Assembly: GCA_031291235.1 (NCBI GenBank)
Contig: JARLJL010000024.1
Span: 1 to 64,000 of the forward strand
DNA: 64,000 bases
Direction: 5' to 3'
From: Sulfuriferula sp.
GTDB taxonomy: Bacteria; Pseudomonadota; Gammaproteobacteria; Burkholderiales; Sulfuriferulaceae
This document shows, piece after piece, positions 1 through 9,588 of this stretch. The stretch's first letter is position 1. Each line of letters begins with the position of its first letter. The notes under the pieces are model-generated. The model was not told where the DNA came from. It did not search any database and saw only the letters and a list, made by a program, of their open reading frames with translations. Position numbers and translations under genes: made by a program.

Positions 1-128
1 GTATCCAGTACCAGTTACCCAGTACCCAATACCAAAACCGCTACCGTAAATACCCACACTTATCGGTTGTCTAGTTGTTAAAGAGCGTCTTGCTTGCCGT
101 CAGCGCCTTGCTCTGCGCTAACAACGAG
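1..128 (-). other. 5' leader of an rRNA operon (partial, continues past the left edge)
   Basis: Read on the minus strand, a consensus promoter is followed by about 40 bases, a boxA element, and then a segment reading ACAACCGATAAGTGTGGG. From memory this resembles the leader before 16S rRNA in betaproteobacteria. The transcript would run off the left edge, so the 16S gene itself is not in the window. BoxA also occurs before 23S rRNA, but the strong promoter directly upstream favours the 16S leader. The last 45 bases on the edge side hold degenerate repeats of a GGTACTGG-like unit. The rRNA identity is an inference; the promoter and boxA are seen. Confidence 0.75.
76..87 (-). promoter_or_regulatory. 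boxA antitermination element
   Basis: On the minus strand the sequence is CGCTCTTTAACA, which differs from the Escherichia coli rrn boxA (TGCTCTTTAACA) only at the first base. BoxA in nascent rRNA leaders binds NusB-NusE and lets RNA polymerase resist Rho. It lies roughly 48 bases after the -10 hexamer, a normal leader position. Confidence 0.8.
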
Positions 129-134
129 GTGCGA

Positions 135-162
135 ATTATACAGAGCAAAAAACGCTTGTCAA
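135..162 (-). promoter_or_regulatory. strong sigma-70 promoter of the rRNA operon
   Basis: On the minus strand a perfect TTGACA (162 to 157) and a perfect TATAAT (140 to 135) are separated by 16 bases. The bases after the -10 are GC-rich (TCGCACC), as in stringently controlled rRNA promoters. The -35 lies only 15 bases beyond the lplT stop codon, so any upstream activating element would overlap the end of lplT. I see no terminator between lplT and this promoter. Confidence 0.88.
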
Positions 163-177
163 CCATTTTCATCAAGA

Positions 178-1371
178 TTAAATAATCTTTCTGTTTTGAC
201 GCGTCGTCCACGCAAGCGCCGCCACACCTGCAAACATCAACACCCCGAACCCCACTACCGTCTGGGTGACCGGCGCCTTCGCCGCCATCCCGTAGCTACT
301 CACCAGCAGCAGCATAGCCATGTTTTCAAAAAGATTTTGTATCGCCAGCGCATGGCCGGTCCCCACACTTTGATGACCAACCTGTTGCAGCAAAGCATTC
401 AACGGCACAACGAACACTCCCCCAGCCGCACCAAGCGCCATTAGCAGCAATACCGCAGGCGACAACCCAGTTTGCAGGGCAAGCAAAACAATTATCGGGC
501 CTATCAGCAACCCGCCTATATAAGCGCGGCGCACATGCTCCAACTTGATCAACAACGATGCCATAGCCGCACCTATAACGATACCGACGGATAAAGCGCC
601 CATCAGATTAGCCGGAGTTCGATTATCGCTGATACCCAGCGCCACCGGTACCCACACAAACAGCATCAGCCGCAATGTCGCTCCGCTTCCCCAAAACAAA
701 CTGGTGCCGATCAAACTCATGCGCGCCGCCGGTTCTCGCAGCAAGGTACGCAAAATCCCCCAAAATTCCTTTATCAGCTTCAAAAGCTGCCATTTTTCGG
801 CCACATGCTCGGGATATATACGAGGAATAAACAAATTGATCACAGCCGCTGCCGCATATATAGCCGCCACATTCATCAGCGCAATCCGTATCGAGTTGTC
901 TGCCAGCATCCCGCCCAGCACGACCCCCAGCAGTATGGCCACAATAGTCGAACCTTCCAGCCAGCCATTTGCCTTGACCAGTTTGTCCGTATTAAAAAAC
1001 TGACTCAAAATGCCGTATTTGGCAGGCGAATACACTGCCGCACCTATACCCGCAATCAAATACGCCACAGCCGGATAAACTCCTTGCAGCATCAATACGG
1101 TACCAATAAGCTTGATTGCATTGCCTATCAGCATCACCCGGCCTTTAGGTAAAGCATCGGCAAACACCCCGACAAACGGCGCCAGCAAAATAAACGGCAA
1201 GACAAATCCGGCTTGAACCCAGCTAATGCGATCGGCCTGCCCCAGTATTTTCATCAAGGCGATTGCTGCAATCAATAATGCATTATCTGCCAGCGCAGAC
1301 AGGAATTGCGCGCCGAGCAACGCCAACATCGGTTTGGCATTGAGATTTAAATTTAAGCTCCCTTGACTCAC
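178..1371 (-). CDS. lplT: lysophospholipid transporter LplT (MFS family)
   Basis: This 397-residue inner-membrane protein of the major facilitator superfamily flips lysophospholipids inward so that Aas can reacylate them. The N-terminus AQFLSALADNALLIAAIAL matches the LplT signature (AQFLSAFGDNALLFA in E. coli), and about twelve hydrophobic segments follow. The start is GTG at 1371, inside a four-base GTGA overlap with the aas stop, so the two genes are probably translationally coupled. The length is the family norm. It is the last gene before the rRNA promoter, and no terminator is visible after it. Confidence 0.93.
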   Translation of the reverse strand: MSQGSLNLNLNAKPMLALLGAQFLSALADNALLIAAIALMKILGQADRISWVQAGFVLPFILLAPFVGVFADALPKGRVMLIGNAIKLIGTVLMLQGVYPAVAYLIAGIGAAVYSPAKYGILSQFFNTDKLVKANGWLEGSTIVAILLGVVLGGMLADNSIRIALMNVAAIYAAAAVINLFIPRIYPEHVAEKWQLLKLIKEFWGILRTLLREPAARMSLIGTSLFWGSGATLRLMLFVWVPVALGISDNRTPANLMGALSVGIVIGAAMASLLIKLEHVRRAYIGGLLIGPIIVLLALQTGLSPAVLLLMALGAAGGVFVVPLNALLQQVGHQSVGTGHALAIQNLFENMAMLLLVSSYGMAAKAPVTQTVVGFGVLMFAGVAALAWTTRQNRKII

Positions 1372-3506
1372 GCGTTTGCCCCCATAGACTTCAACGTTAC
1401 GTAATCGACCTTGCCTGTGCCAAGCAAAGGCAAGGCATCCACATAAATCACTTTGCGCGGCACCATGATTTCCGGCTGACCGCCTTCCCGCGCAGCCTGC
1501 TGCAAGCGCTCGCGCGTCAAATCCTTGTCGGTGGTATATATCAATATCGTTTCGCCGCGCTGCGCATCCGGCTGCGTCGTTGCTGCGTGCAAAAAGCCGG
1601 GCGAGGCGCGCACGGCAACGCCTTCAACGGCTTCCAGCGACACCATTTCGCCAGCCACTTTTGCAAAACGCTTGACCCGCCCGCGAATATAAACGAATCC
1701 CTGCTCATCCCGATCGACGACATCGCCAGTCTCATACCAGCCTGCACCGAATATGGATGCAGGCACCTCCAGTACGCCCGGATGATCTGCGCGCAAGTAG
1801 CCTGACATCATATTCGGTCCATTCACATACAGCATGCCGCCTGCATCTATGCCCGGAACCGGAACGATGCGCGACGCAATACCCGGCAATAATTGACCGA
1901 CCGAACCCTTTCTGAAAGCCATGGGCGTATTTACCGCCAGCACAGGCGCGGTTTCGGTCGCTCCGTAACCTTCGAGTATGCGTATGCCGAATTTTTCAAA
2001 CCATAGCTCGCGCACGCTGTCGCTCACCTTTTCTGCACCGGCCACAACGTAGCGCAACCGATAAAAATCATACGGGTGCGCGAATTTGGCGTAATTTCCC
2101 AGAAACGTGCCGGTACCGAACAATATCGTGCAGCTTTTATCGTAAACCAGCTCGGGAATGATGCGGTAATGCAGCGGGCTGGGGTACAAAAACACATTCA
2201 TTCCGGTCAGGATCGGCATCAGCGTACCCCCCGTCAACCCGAATGAATGAAACATCGGCAGCGCATTGAACACTTTATCTGTAGGTTGCATATCAATTAC
2301 CGCACGCACCTGTGCCACATTGGACAATAACGCGCGATGCGACAATACCACCCCCTTGGGTTTACCCTCCGAACCGGAAGTAAACAACACCACGGCCGCC
2401 GATTCAGGATCGCCGATCTGCAATAACAAGCGTGGAAAATAGGTGCCCAACATCAGCCACAATTTGTCCGACAAACCCAAAGCAGGACGCACATCCTCCA
2501 GATAAACCAGCCTTATATTGTTCAAACCCTGTACGACTTCGGTTAAATTGGCTTTCTCCAGAAAGGCACGGGAAGTCAGTATCAAACGTATTTCGGCAGC
2601 CAGACATGCATTATTCATACCGTCCCGGCCCGACGTATGATTAATCATTGCAGCCACCCGACCCAATGCCGACAAACCGAAGATTGCCCCGACAGTTGCC
2701 GCCAGATTTGGCAACAGCACCCCAACATGTTCGCCCGCACGGGTATCGCGCTGCAATACGCGCGCTATCGCCAGCGACATTTTCCACAGCGTACGATAAC
2801 TCATGGGAATCTGGTGCATGTCCTCGATGACTTTACGATTACCGCCATAAATAGCCATGGTTTCGGCCAACGCTTGCCACAAGGTCTGTCGCGGCTGCGA
2901 ATGAAACAACATATCCTGCATGATTACCCGCAAAGCTTCGCCGGCCTGTTTGCGACGCAGTTTTGCACTCGGCAGATCCGGCATGGCGATATGCGTCGCC
3001 GGCTGTATGCTAAGCCGGATTGCAGGAAACAGACGATGCGGGTAATCCCCGGTTAAGCGACTGAAATAGGATCTTGCCGGGCCATCCAGCCGAATCGGCA
3101 CGATGGCCGCGCCCGTCCTTGCTGCGATAAAGGCCGGACCATCGTAAATCTTCATCAGACTACCGGTCAAGGTGATGCGCCCTTCCGGAAAAATCACTAC
3201 CGGACGCCCCGTCTCAACCAACCGCAGAATCTTCTTTATCGCCATCGGCTGCGTGGGATCGACCGCCAGGTAATCCACCATCCGCAGAAAAATGCGCAAC
3301 ACCGGATTTGCCGCCACCCAGCTATGCACAATAAACACAGGCCGTATCGGCAGGAACAAACCCAGCAGCACACCATCCAGAAATGACTCGTGGTTAGCCA
3401 CAATCAGTGTCCGCGGATGATCGAACACCTGCAAATCGCCTTCGACCCTGACTCGAAACAAAATACGACACAACCAGCGCAACACCGTCTTGAATACTGA
3501 CAGCAC
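1368..3506 (-). CDS. aas: bifunctional acyl-ACP synthetase / 2-acylglycerophosphoethanolamine acyltransferase Aas
   Basis: Aas activates a fatty acid onto acyl carrier protein and transfers it to lysophosphatidylethanolamine, completing lysophospholipid repair at the inner membrane. The 712-residue protein has an N-terminal PlsC-type acyltransferase domain (about 1-210; NHESFLDG matching the NHxxxxD motif, and FPEGRIT) and a C-terminal AMP-binding domain (P-loop-like FTSGSEGKPKGVVLSH, then EGYGATETAP and YETGD). It aligns along its length with E. coli Aas. The start is GTG at 3506, preceded by GAGGAGAG. It is transcribed first in the aas-lplT pair and is divergent from folA. Confidence 0.95.
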   Translation of the reverse strand: MLSVFKTVLRWLCRILFRVRVEGDLQVFDHPRTLIVANHESFLDGVLLGLFLPIRPVFIVHSWVAANPVLRIFLRMVDYLAVDPTQPMAIKKILRLVETGRPVVIFPEGRITLTGSLMKIYDGPAFIAARTGAAIVPIRLDGPARSYFSRLTGDYPHRLFPAIRLSIQPATHIAMPDLPSAKLRRKQAGEALRVIMQDMLFHSQPRQTLWQALAETMAIYGGNRKVIEDMHQIPMSYRTLWKMSLAIARVLQRDTRAGEHVGVLLPNLAATVGAIFGLSALGRVAAMINHTSGRDGMNNACLAAEIRLILTSRAFLEKANLTEVVQGLNNIRLVYLEDVRPALGLSDKLWLMLGTYFPRLLLQIGDPESAAVVLFTSGSEGKPKGVVLSHRALLSNVAQVRAVIDMQPTDKVFNALPMFHSFGLTGGTLMPILTGMNVFLYPSPLHYRIIPELVYDKSCTILFGTGTFLGNYAKFAHPYDFYRLRYVVAGAEKVSDSVRELWFEKFGIRILEGYGATETAPVLAVNTPMAFRKGSVGQLLPGIASRIVPVPGIDAGGMLYVNGPNMMSGYLRADHPGVLEVPASIFGAGWYETGDVVDRDEQGFVYIRGRVKRFAKVAGEMVSLEAVEGVAVRASPGFLHAATTQPDAQRGETILIYTTDKDLTRERLQQAAREGGQPEIMVPRKVIYVDALPLLGTGKVDYVTLKSMGANA

Positions 3507-3626
3507 GATACTCTCCTCAGAATCTACCCGTCCGGCACTCGATTCCGCAACGGTTAAGTATTATTGGCGCAAAGAATACCATGACGGCACTCGACAGAAG
3601 TTATAATAACCGTAAGGAGAAATCGC

Positions 3627-4127
3627 ATGCGACCCATTATTTCACTCATCGCCGCCATGGCAAAAAACCGCGTGATCGGTATACGCAACACCCTGCCGTG
3701 GCAATTGCCGGCCGATTTGCAATACTTCAAAAAACTGACGCTGGGACATCCCGTCATCATGGGCCGCAAAACATTCGAATCCATAGGCCGCCCGCTCCCC
3801 GGACGGCTCAACATTATTATTTCACGCAATGCTTATCAGGCACCTGACGGCAGCAAAGTGGCTGACAGCATCGCATCGGCCATTGCACTGTGTGCCGATT
3901 ACGATGAAGTGTTTTTTATAGGAGGGGAAGAACTATACCGGCAAGCACTGCCTCAAGCCGATCGACTATACCTCACGGAAATCGATGCCGAAATTGAAGG
4001 CGACGCATGGTTCCCTGAATTCAGCCATACCGACTGGGCAGAAACCCGACGCGCACCCCAACAGGACGACAACAGCAACTACCGTTATGATTTCGTCACT
4101 TACCAGCGCGTATTGCATAGCGCCTGA
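3627..4127 (+). CDS. folA: dihydrofolate reductase
   Basis: FolA reduces dihydrofolate to tetrahydrofolate with NADPH and is the trimethoprim target in one-carbon metabolism. The 166-residue protein has the family hallmarks: ISLIAAMAKNRVIG at the N-terminus, LPWQLPADLQYFK carrying the catalytic acidic residue, the NADPH-binding GRKTFESIGRPLPGR, and FIGGEELY. An AAGGAG ribosome-binding site lies six bases before the ATG. The gene is monocistronic, divergent from aas, and ends in a strong two-way terminator shared with rhlE. Confidence 0.96.
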   Translation: MRPIISLIAAMAKNRVIGIRNTLPWQLPADLQYFKKLTLGHPVIMGRKTFESIGRPLPGRLNIIISRNAYQAPDGSKVADSIASAIALCADYDEVFFIGGEELYRQALPQADRLYLTEIDAEIEGDAWFPEFSHTDWAETRRAPQQDDNSNYRYDFVTYQRVLHSA

Positions 4128-4149
4128 CTAGCAGGGCAAGCAAAATAAT

Positions 4150-4190
4150 GGGCAATAAAAAAGGCGCATACAGCGCCTTTTTTATTGCCC
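4150..4190. terminator. bidirectional intrinsic terminator between folA and rhlE
   Basis: A perfect 18-base inverted repeat (4150-4167 and 4173-4190) encloses a five-base loop. The GC-rich core GGCGC is flanked by six A on one side and six T on the other, so it forms a terminator on either strand. It lies exactly between the convergent folA and rhlE genes. Confidence 0.93.
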
Positions 4191-4206
4191 GCAAGCTAAT
4201 TACAGA

Positions 4207-5718
4207 TTAGCTCCAGGAGCGATTGCCGTTACTGCGATTACCGTTACCGCTCTTGAATCCACCACCCGCATTCTGACCATCGCGACGCGCACCGCCATTA
4301 GCAGCAGGGCGTGCAACATTATCACGACGCGGTGCACTAGTAGTAGACGTATTAGCTGCATGACCCCAGCTATTGCCATTCACGACACCTGCATCGCTAC
4401 GATTACCGGTAGCGGCAGCATTGCCATGATTACCGTAACCGCTCTGGTTACCGCCGTTGCCATAACCGCCGCCATTACCGTAACCGCTATTGCTGCGACG
4501 ATGCTCGCCCTGCCCCGCAGGACGACCACCGCGACCACCATTACCTGGACGACTGCTAGGCGCGCCAGTACGCGGCTTGAGTTTCGGTTCCAGACCTTCA
4601 ATTACTTGCGCCGGTATCAGTTGACCAGTAAAGCGCTCGATACGCTTTAACTGCATGGAATCGCGCGGGCTGGCCAAAGATACGGCAATACCCGATGCAC
4701 CGGCACGACCGGTACGACCGATACGGTGTACGTAATCTTCCGGATTCTTAGGCAAATCGTAGTTAATCACGTGCGTAATGCCGGGAACATCCAGACCGCG
4801 AGCGGCAACGTCAGTCGCTACCAGCAAACGGATGGAACCGTGACGCATCTGCGTAATGGTACGGTTACGCGCACCTTGATGCATATCGCCGTGCAGCGCA
4901 GCGACTTTATGCCCTTGCGCCTGCAAATCATCGGCCAGACTGTCTGCATCGCGTTTCGTTGCAGTAAAGATAATAGCCTGATTGATATCCACATCGTTGA
5001 CCAGATGCGTCAACACGCGATTCTTGTGCGACAAATCGTCGACATAGTGCATATGCTGGGTGATGTTTTCGTGACGCGCCTGCTGATGCGCAATTTCGAT
5101 ACGTTTTGGCGTTTTCAGCAACTGGGTTGCCAGACGCGCAATATTGCCTTCAAAAGTCGCAGAGAACATGACCGTTTGACGTGTAGCAGGCGTCGACATT
5201 GCAATACGTTCCACATCGTCGAAGAAACCCATATCCAGCATGCGATCGGCTTCATCCAGAATCAGCATTTCAAGACGGGAGAAATCGATACGGCCGCGTT
5301 CAATATGATCGATCAGACGGCCCGGCGTTGCCACCAGCACTTCAAACGGTTGCGACAACATTTTGTTTTGGATAGGGTAAGGCATGCCGCCCAGAATGCT
5401 GACCACTTTCACGCGGCGCAAATGCTTGCTGTATTTCTCGGCGGCAGCAGTGACCTGCAACGCCAGCTCACGAGTAGGGGTTAATACCAGAATGCGCGGA
5501 CCGCGGCCAGCCACAGGGCTGGGGGTAGACAGTTTTTCCAGCGCAGGCAGCATGAACGCAGCCGTTTTACCGGTACCGGTTTGAGCGGAGGCAAGCAGGT
5601 CATGGCCTTCCAGAATTAACGGAATAGCTTGTTCCTGAATGGGCGTTGCCTGGGTATAACCAGAATCGGCAAGCGCTTTAATGAGAGATTCGTTGAGACC
5701 TAGAGTATCAAAAGACAC
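4207..5718 (-). CDS. rhlE: RhlE-type DEAD-box ATP-dependent RNA helicase
   Basis: This helicase remodels RNA in ribosome assembly and RNA decay. The 503 residues start with FDTLGL and TPIQ (Q motif), followed by AQTGTGKT (motif I), PTRELALQ (Ia), DEAD (II), SAT (III), ARGLDVP (V) and HRIGRTGRAG (VI). The last 115 or so residues are a low-complexity tail rich in Gly, Asn, Arg and Ser, probably a disordered RNA-binding extension. The start is GTG at 5718 with AAGGAAAA upstream, and MSFDTLGL matches the E. coli RhlE start. A hairpin in its leader is listed separately. Confidence 0.92.
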   Translation of the reverse strand: MSFDTLGLNESLIKALADSGYTQATPIQEQAIPLILEGHDLLASAQTGTGKTAAFMLPALEKLSTPSPVAGRGPRILVLTPTRELALQVTAAAEKYSKHLRRVKVVSILGGMPYPIQNKMLSQPFEVLVATPGRLIDHIERGRIDFSRLEMLILDEADRMLDMGFFDDVERIAMSTPATRQTVMFSATFEGNIARLATQLLKTPKRIEIAHQQARHENITQHMHYVDDLSHKNRVLTHLVNDVDINQAIIFTATKRDADSLADDLQAQGHKVAALHGDMHQGARNRTITQMRHGSIRLLVATDVAARGLDVPGITHVINYDLPKNPEDYVHRIGRTGRAGASGIAVSLASPRDSMQLKRIERFTGQLIPAQVIEGLEPKLKPRTGAPSSRPGNGGRGGRPAGQGEHRRSNSGYGNGGGYGNGGNQSGYGNHGNAAATGNRSDAGVVNGNSWGHAANTSTTSAPRRDNVARPAANGGARRDGQNAGGGFKSGNGNRSNGNRSWS

Positions 5719-5745
5719 AGATTTTTCCTTAAAAATAAACGCGAA

Positions 5746-5772
5746 GCATAGCCAACGGGGGGTAGGCTATGC
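5746..5772 (-). promoter_or_regulatory. hairpin in the rhlE 5' leader
   Basis: A perfect 8-base inverted repeat (GCATAGCC at 5746-5753, GGCTATGC at 5765-5772) encloses a G/C-rich 11-base loop, 28 to 54 bases upstream of the rhlE GTG. There is no T-run, so it is not a simple terminator. Helicase leaders are often structured and autoregulated; that role here is inference only. Confidence 0.45.
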
Positions 5773-5998
5773 ATATCAGCCATCCACTGCCGGCGCGGAA
5801 ACATCGTCGCTAACCGGGTGGAGCTGCGCCTTCAGGAAAAACTGCTGAAACGCTATAAGGTCAGGGATCGATGGCGTGCTAAGAAAGCACGCGTCCAATC
5901 AATCGTTCAACTTGACTGGAGAACCAACATTCTACAGCAATCTCACAATAAATCAAGCAAATGCCAAGATTTTAATAAATCATACATATTTACCATGC

Positions 5999-6004
5999 TA
6001 TAAT
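5999..6004 (+). promoter_or_regulatory. typA: candidate -10 hexamer for typA
   Basis: A perfect TATAAT lies 33 bases before the typA ATG in an AT-rich tract. No good -35 hexamer sits 16-18 bases upstream, so the assignment is tentative. Confidence 0.4.
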
Positions 6005-6037
6005 TTCTGGTTTATCAGATACCGGAAACAATCAAAC

Positions 6038-7843
6038 ATGTCCCGCGCGCTCAGAAATATCGCCATCATCGCTCACGTTGACCACGGCAAAACCACTTTA
6101 GTGGATAAACTCCTCCAGCAATCAGGCACGTTCGCCGCTCACCAATCGGTAACCGAGCGCGTAATGGACAGCAACGATCTGGAAAAAGAACGCGGCATTA
6201 CCATTACCGCCAAGAATACCGCACTGGAATATAACGGTTACCATATCAATATCGTTGATACCCCAGGCCACGCCGACTTCGGCGGCGAAGTAGAGCGCGT
6301 GCTGTCGATGGTCGACGGCGTTTTGCTGCTGGTCGACGCAGTTGACGGCCCTATGCCGCAAACCCGCTTCGTCACACGCAAAGCATTGGCACTGGGCCTG
6401 AAGCCCATCGTTGTGGTCAATAAGGTAGACCGTCCCGGCGCACGCCCGGATTTCGTGGTTAACGCCACCTTCGATCTATTCGACAAACTCGGCGCAACCG
6501 AAGAGCAGCTGGATTTCCCGGTAGTCTACGCATCCGCTCTGAACGGCTTTGCCATGCTGGACATGAGCGAAACCAGCGACAACATGAGTGCGCTGTTTGA
6601 AACGGTACTGAAACACGTACCGGCACCTGCCGGCGATCCTGAAGCGCCGTTACAGCTGCAAATTTCGGCACTGGATTATTCCAGTTTCGTCGGCCGTATC
6701 GGCGTCGGCCGTATCAGCAACGGCCGCATCAAGCCGGGCCAGACTGTCGTGGTAATGAACGGCCCGGAAGGCACACCCAAAACCGGCCGCATCAATCAGG
6801 TGTTAGGCTTCCAGGGACTTAACCGCGTTTTAGTGGATCAAGCCGAAGCAGGCGATATCGTACTGATCAACGGCATCGAAGAAATCGGTATCGGCGTTAC
6901 CATTTGCGACAGGGAAAACCCGCAAGCGCTGCCAATGCTGAAAGTGGACGAGCCAACTTTGACCATGACATTTCAGGTCAATAGCTCGCCGCTGGCCGGC
7001 ACCGAAGGAAAATTCGTCACCAGCCGCCAGATTCGCGACCGCCTGAACAAGGAACTGCTTACCAACGTCGCACTGAAAGTAGAAGACACTGACGACGCCG
7101 ATACCTTCCTGGTTTCCGGTCGCGGTGAATTGCACTTGACCATTCTGCTGGAAAACATGCGTCGCGAAGGTTTTGAGATCGCCGTATCCAAGCCCCGCGT
7201 CGTGTTCAAGGAAATCAATGGCGAGAAGTGCGAACCATACGAAGCCCTCACCGTTGACGTTGAAGAAGTCAACCAAGGCGGCATCATGGAAGAACTCGGC
7301 CGCCGCCGCGGTGACCTGCAAGACATGCAATCGGACGGCCAAGGCCGTGTCCGTCTGGAATACCGCATCCCCGCACGCGGCCTGATCGGTTTCCAGTCCG
7401 AATTCATGACCCTTACCCGTGGCACCGGCATCATGGCCCACGTTTTCGACGATTACGGCCCGATGAAAGCTGACATGCCTAGCCGCCGTAACGGCGTTCT
7501 AATCTCTCAGGAACAAGGCGAAGCCGTGGCTTACGCCTTATGGAAACTGGAAGATCGCGGCCGCATGTTCGTATCGCCCGGCGATAAACTGTACGAAGGT
7601 ATCGTCATCGGCATTCACAGCCGCGATAACGATCTGGTTGTGAACCCTATCAAGGGCAAACAGCTGACCAACGTGCGCGCATCGGGCACAGACGAAGCGG
7701 TACGCCTGACCCCGGCAATGAAAATGACGCTGGAATCAGCGGTAGAATTTATCGAAGATGACGAACTGGTGGAGATCACGCCGCAGTCCATCCGCATTCG
7801 TAAACGTTACCTGACTGAAAACGAACGCAAACGTAATCGTTAA
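6038..7843 (+). CDS. typA: translational GTPase TypA/BipA
   Basis: BipA is a ribosome-binding GTPase of the EF-G family that helps 50S assembly and stress adaptation. From the ATG at 6038 it has 601 residues, close to E. coli BipA. Motifs are [15 protein letters not shown] (G1), RGITITAK (G2), [12 protein letters not shown] (G3) and [10 protein letters not shown] (G4), followed by EF-Tu domain II, an EF-G domain V-like region ([12 protein letters not shown]) and the BipA-specific C-terminus ([27 protein letters not shown]). An in-frame extension to 5876 exists but [20 protein letters not shown] is the family start. The ribosome-binding site is weak. Confidence 0.96.
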   Translation: MSRALRNIAIIAHVDHGKTTLVDKLLQQSGTFAAHQSVTERVMDSNDLEKERGITITAKNTALEYNGYHINIVDTPGHADFGGEVERVLSMVDGVLLLVDAVDGPMPQTRFVTRKALALGLKPIVVVNKVDRPGARPDFVVNATFDLFDKLGATEEQLDFPVVYASALNGFAMLDMSETSDNMSALFETVLKHVPAPAGDPEAPLQLQISALDYSSFVGRIGVGRISNGRIKPGQTVVVMNGPEGTPKTGRINQVLGFQGLNRVLVDQAEAGDIVLINGIEEIGIGVTICDRENPQALPMLKVDEPTLTMTFQVNSSPLAGTEGKFVTSRQIRDRLNKELLTNVALKVEDTDDADTFLVSGRGELHLTILLENMRREGFEIAVSKPRVVFKEINGEKCEPYEALTVDVEEVNQGGIMEELGRRRGDLQDMQSDGQGRVRLEYRIPARGLIGFQSEFMTLTRGTGIMAHVFDDYGPMKADMPSRRNGVLISQEQGEAVAYALWKLEDRGRMFVSPGDKLYEGIVIGIHSRDNDLVVNPIKGKQLTNVRASGTDEAVRLTPAMKMTLESAVEFIEDDELVEITPQSIRIRKRYLTENERKRNR

Positions 7844-7919
7844 AACGACTGATACCAGAAACCGCCGGGATTGTTCGTCAACGCGACGTTGCAAAAACCC
7901 GGCAGGTATCCGGTTCGAC

Positions 7920-7952
7920 AAGGTGGAATCGCGCAAGCGGCTCCACCTTTTG
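7920..7952 (+). terminator. probable intrinsic terminator after typA
   Basis: An 8-base stem (AAGGTGGA at 7920-7927, TCCACCTT at 7942-7949) encloses a 14-base loop and is followed by only a short T-rich stretch. It lies between typA and ndk. The stem is decent but the T-run is short. Confidence 0.5.
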
Positions 7953-8044
7953 CGTTTCTGTGAAGCACCCGCTAAACCTTTATATTATCGCTATTTCGTG
8001 ATATTTTATTCAAGATTTTTAACCATAACTAATGGAGTAATACC

Positions 8045-8470
8045 ATGGCTGTTGAACGTACCCTGTCGATTATCAAACCTGATGCTGTTGCCAAGAATGT
8101 AATCGGTAAAATCTACCAGCGCTTCGAAGATGCCGGCCTGAAAGTTGTCGCCGCACGCATGGTGCAACTGTCGCGTGCCGATGCCGAAGGATTTTATGCT
8201 GTGCACAGCGCACGTCCGTTTTTCAAGGATCTGGTCGACTTCATGATTTCCGGCCCAGTGATGGTGCAAGTTCTGGAAGGTGAAAACGCCATGCAGAAAA
8301 ATCGTGACCTGATGGGTGCAACCGACCCGAAGAAGGCCGACGCCGGTACCATACGCGCCGACTTTGCCGACAGCATCGACGCCAATGCAGTACACGGTTC
8401 CGACTCTACCGAAAATGCAGCGATCGAAATCGCCTATTTTTTCCCGGCATTGAACGTTTATTCACGCTAA
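8045..8470 (+). CDS. ndk: nucleoside diphosphate kinase
   Basis: Ndk equilibrates nucleoside di- and triphosphates through a phosphohistidine intermediate. The 141-residue protein begins with [15 protein letters not shown] and carries the active-site segment [20 protein letters not shown], where the His is the phosphoacceptor. Its length is that of bacterial Ndk. A TGGAG ribosome-binding site precedes the ATG. It lies 38 bases upstream of rlmN, and the order ndk-rlmN-pilW-rodZ-ispG-hisS is common in proteobacteria. Confidence 0.97.
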   Translation: MAVERTLSIIKPDAVAKNVIGKIYQRFEDAGLKVVAARMVQLSRADAEGFYAVHSARPFFKDLVDFMISGPVMVQVLEGENAMQKNRDLMGATDPKKADAGTIRADFADSIDANAVHGSDSTENAAIEIAYFFPALNVYSR

Positions 8471-8508
8471 GCAATCCAAATCGGTTTTAACGTCATCACG
8501 ATATTTTC

Positions 8509-9588
8509 ATGCCCATAAATTTGCTCGATTATGATTTACCGGGATTAACCAGCTACTTTGCCGAATTGGGTGAGAAACCCTTTCGCGCCAAGCAGGTATT
8601 GCGCTGGATACATCACTTCGGCATATCCGATTTCGAGCAAATGAGCGATCTCGCCAAATCGCTACGCGACAAACTGACGCAAATTGCTACGGTAACGCCG
8701 CCGCAAATGATGGCCGAGCAGGCCTCCAGCGACGGCACCCGCAAATGGCTGCTAGACGCAGGCAGCATGAATGGCGTTGAAACCGTATTCATTCCCGACG
8801 ACACACGCGGTACGCTATGCGTGTCGTCACAAGTAGGCTGCGCGCTGGAGTGCACATTTTGCTCTACCGGCCGCCAAGGCTTTAACCGTAACCTCAGCGT
8901 TGCCGAAATCATCGGCCAGTTATGGTGGGCAAACCGCGCTTTAGGGCGAGACCCCAAAGGCGACCGCATCATTACCAACGTGGTCATGATGGGTATGGGC
9001 GAACCGCTGGCCAATTATGCCAATGTCGTCACCGCACTCAACCTCATGCTGGATGACAACGCTTACGGTCTGTCGCGCCGGCGCGTCACTGTCAGCACAT
9101 CGGGGCTGGTTCCCGCCATGGACAGATTGCGCGAAGACTGCCCCGTTGCCCTGGCAGTATCACTGCATGCACCCAACGATACCCTGCGCGACGAAATCGT
9201 CCCCATCAACCGCAAGTATCCGTTGGACGAACTCATGGCTGCCTGCCAGCGCTATCTGGAAAAAGCGCCGCGAGACTTCGTCACCTTTGAATACGTCATG
9301 CTCGACGGCATCAACGACCAACCTGAGCATGCACGTCAACTGCTTGCGCTGGTGCGCGACGTACCTTGCAAATTCAACCTGATTCCGTTTAATCCGTTTC
9401 CGAATTCCGGCTATCGCTGTTCCCGACCGGAAACAATCCGTCGCTTTCGCGACACCCTGATGCAAGCCGGACATGTCGTCACCGTGCGCAAAACGCGAGG
9501 CGAAGATATTGACGCGGCATGCGGCCAGCTTGCCGGCCAAGTACAGGACAAGACCAAGCGTACCCTACGTCATATCGAGGTGATTTAA
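8509..9588 (+). CDS. rlmN: dual-specificity RNA methyltransferase RlmN
   Basis: RlmN is a radical SAM enzyme that methylates C2 of A2503 in 23S rRNA and A37 in some tRNAs. The 359-residue protein has the iron-sulfur motif [11 protein letters not shown] (CxxxCxxC), [17 protein letters not shown] and [12 protein letters not shown]. The last two are typical of RlmN rather than Cfr. Its TAA shares a base with the pilW ATG (TAATG), so the two genes are coupled. Confidence 0.96.
   Translation: MPINLLDYDLPGLTSYFAELGEKPFRAKQVLRWIHHFGISDFEQMSDLAKSLRDKLTQIATVTPPQMMAEQASSDGTRKWLLDAGSMNGVETVFIPDDTRGTLCVSSQVGCALECTFCSTGRQGFNRNLSVAEIIGQLWWANRALGRDPKGDRIITNVVMMGMGEPLANYANVVTALNLMLDDNAYGLSRRRVTVSTSGLVPAMDRLREDCPVALAVSLHAPNDTLRDEIVPINRKYPLDELMAACQRYLEKAPRDFVTFEYVMLDGINDQPEHARQLLALVRDVPCKFNLIPFNPFPNSGYRCSRPETIRRFRDTLMQAGHVVTVRKTRGEDIDAACGQLAGQVQDKTKRTLRHIEVI

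Larger units (their letters stand above)
5719..6037. other. intergenic region between divergent rhlE and typA
   Basis: This 319-base gap has no credible gene. It holds the rhlE leader hairpin (5746-5772), a second small hairpin (7-base stem GCGTGCT/AGCACGC at 5874-5880 and 5886-5892, loop AAGAA, no T-run), and an AT-rich stretch before typA with a TATAAT hexamer. Reading frames that extend typA upstream from 5876 have no family similarity and are rejected. Confidence 0.7.

Noticed and set aside
1-45. Possible CRISPR-like or satellite repeat
   Set aside because: Units are too short and degenerate, without spacers; better described as leader-associated short repeats.
94-444. 116-codon open frame on the plus strand at the left edge
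   Set aside because: It runs antisense to the rRNA promoter/leader and lplT and shows no protein features.
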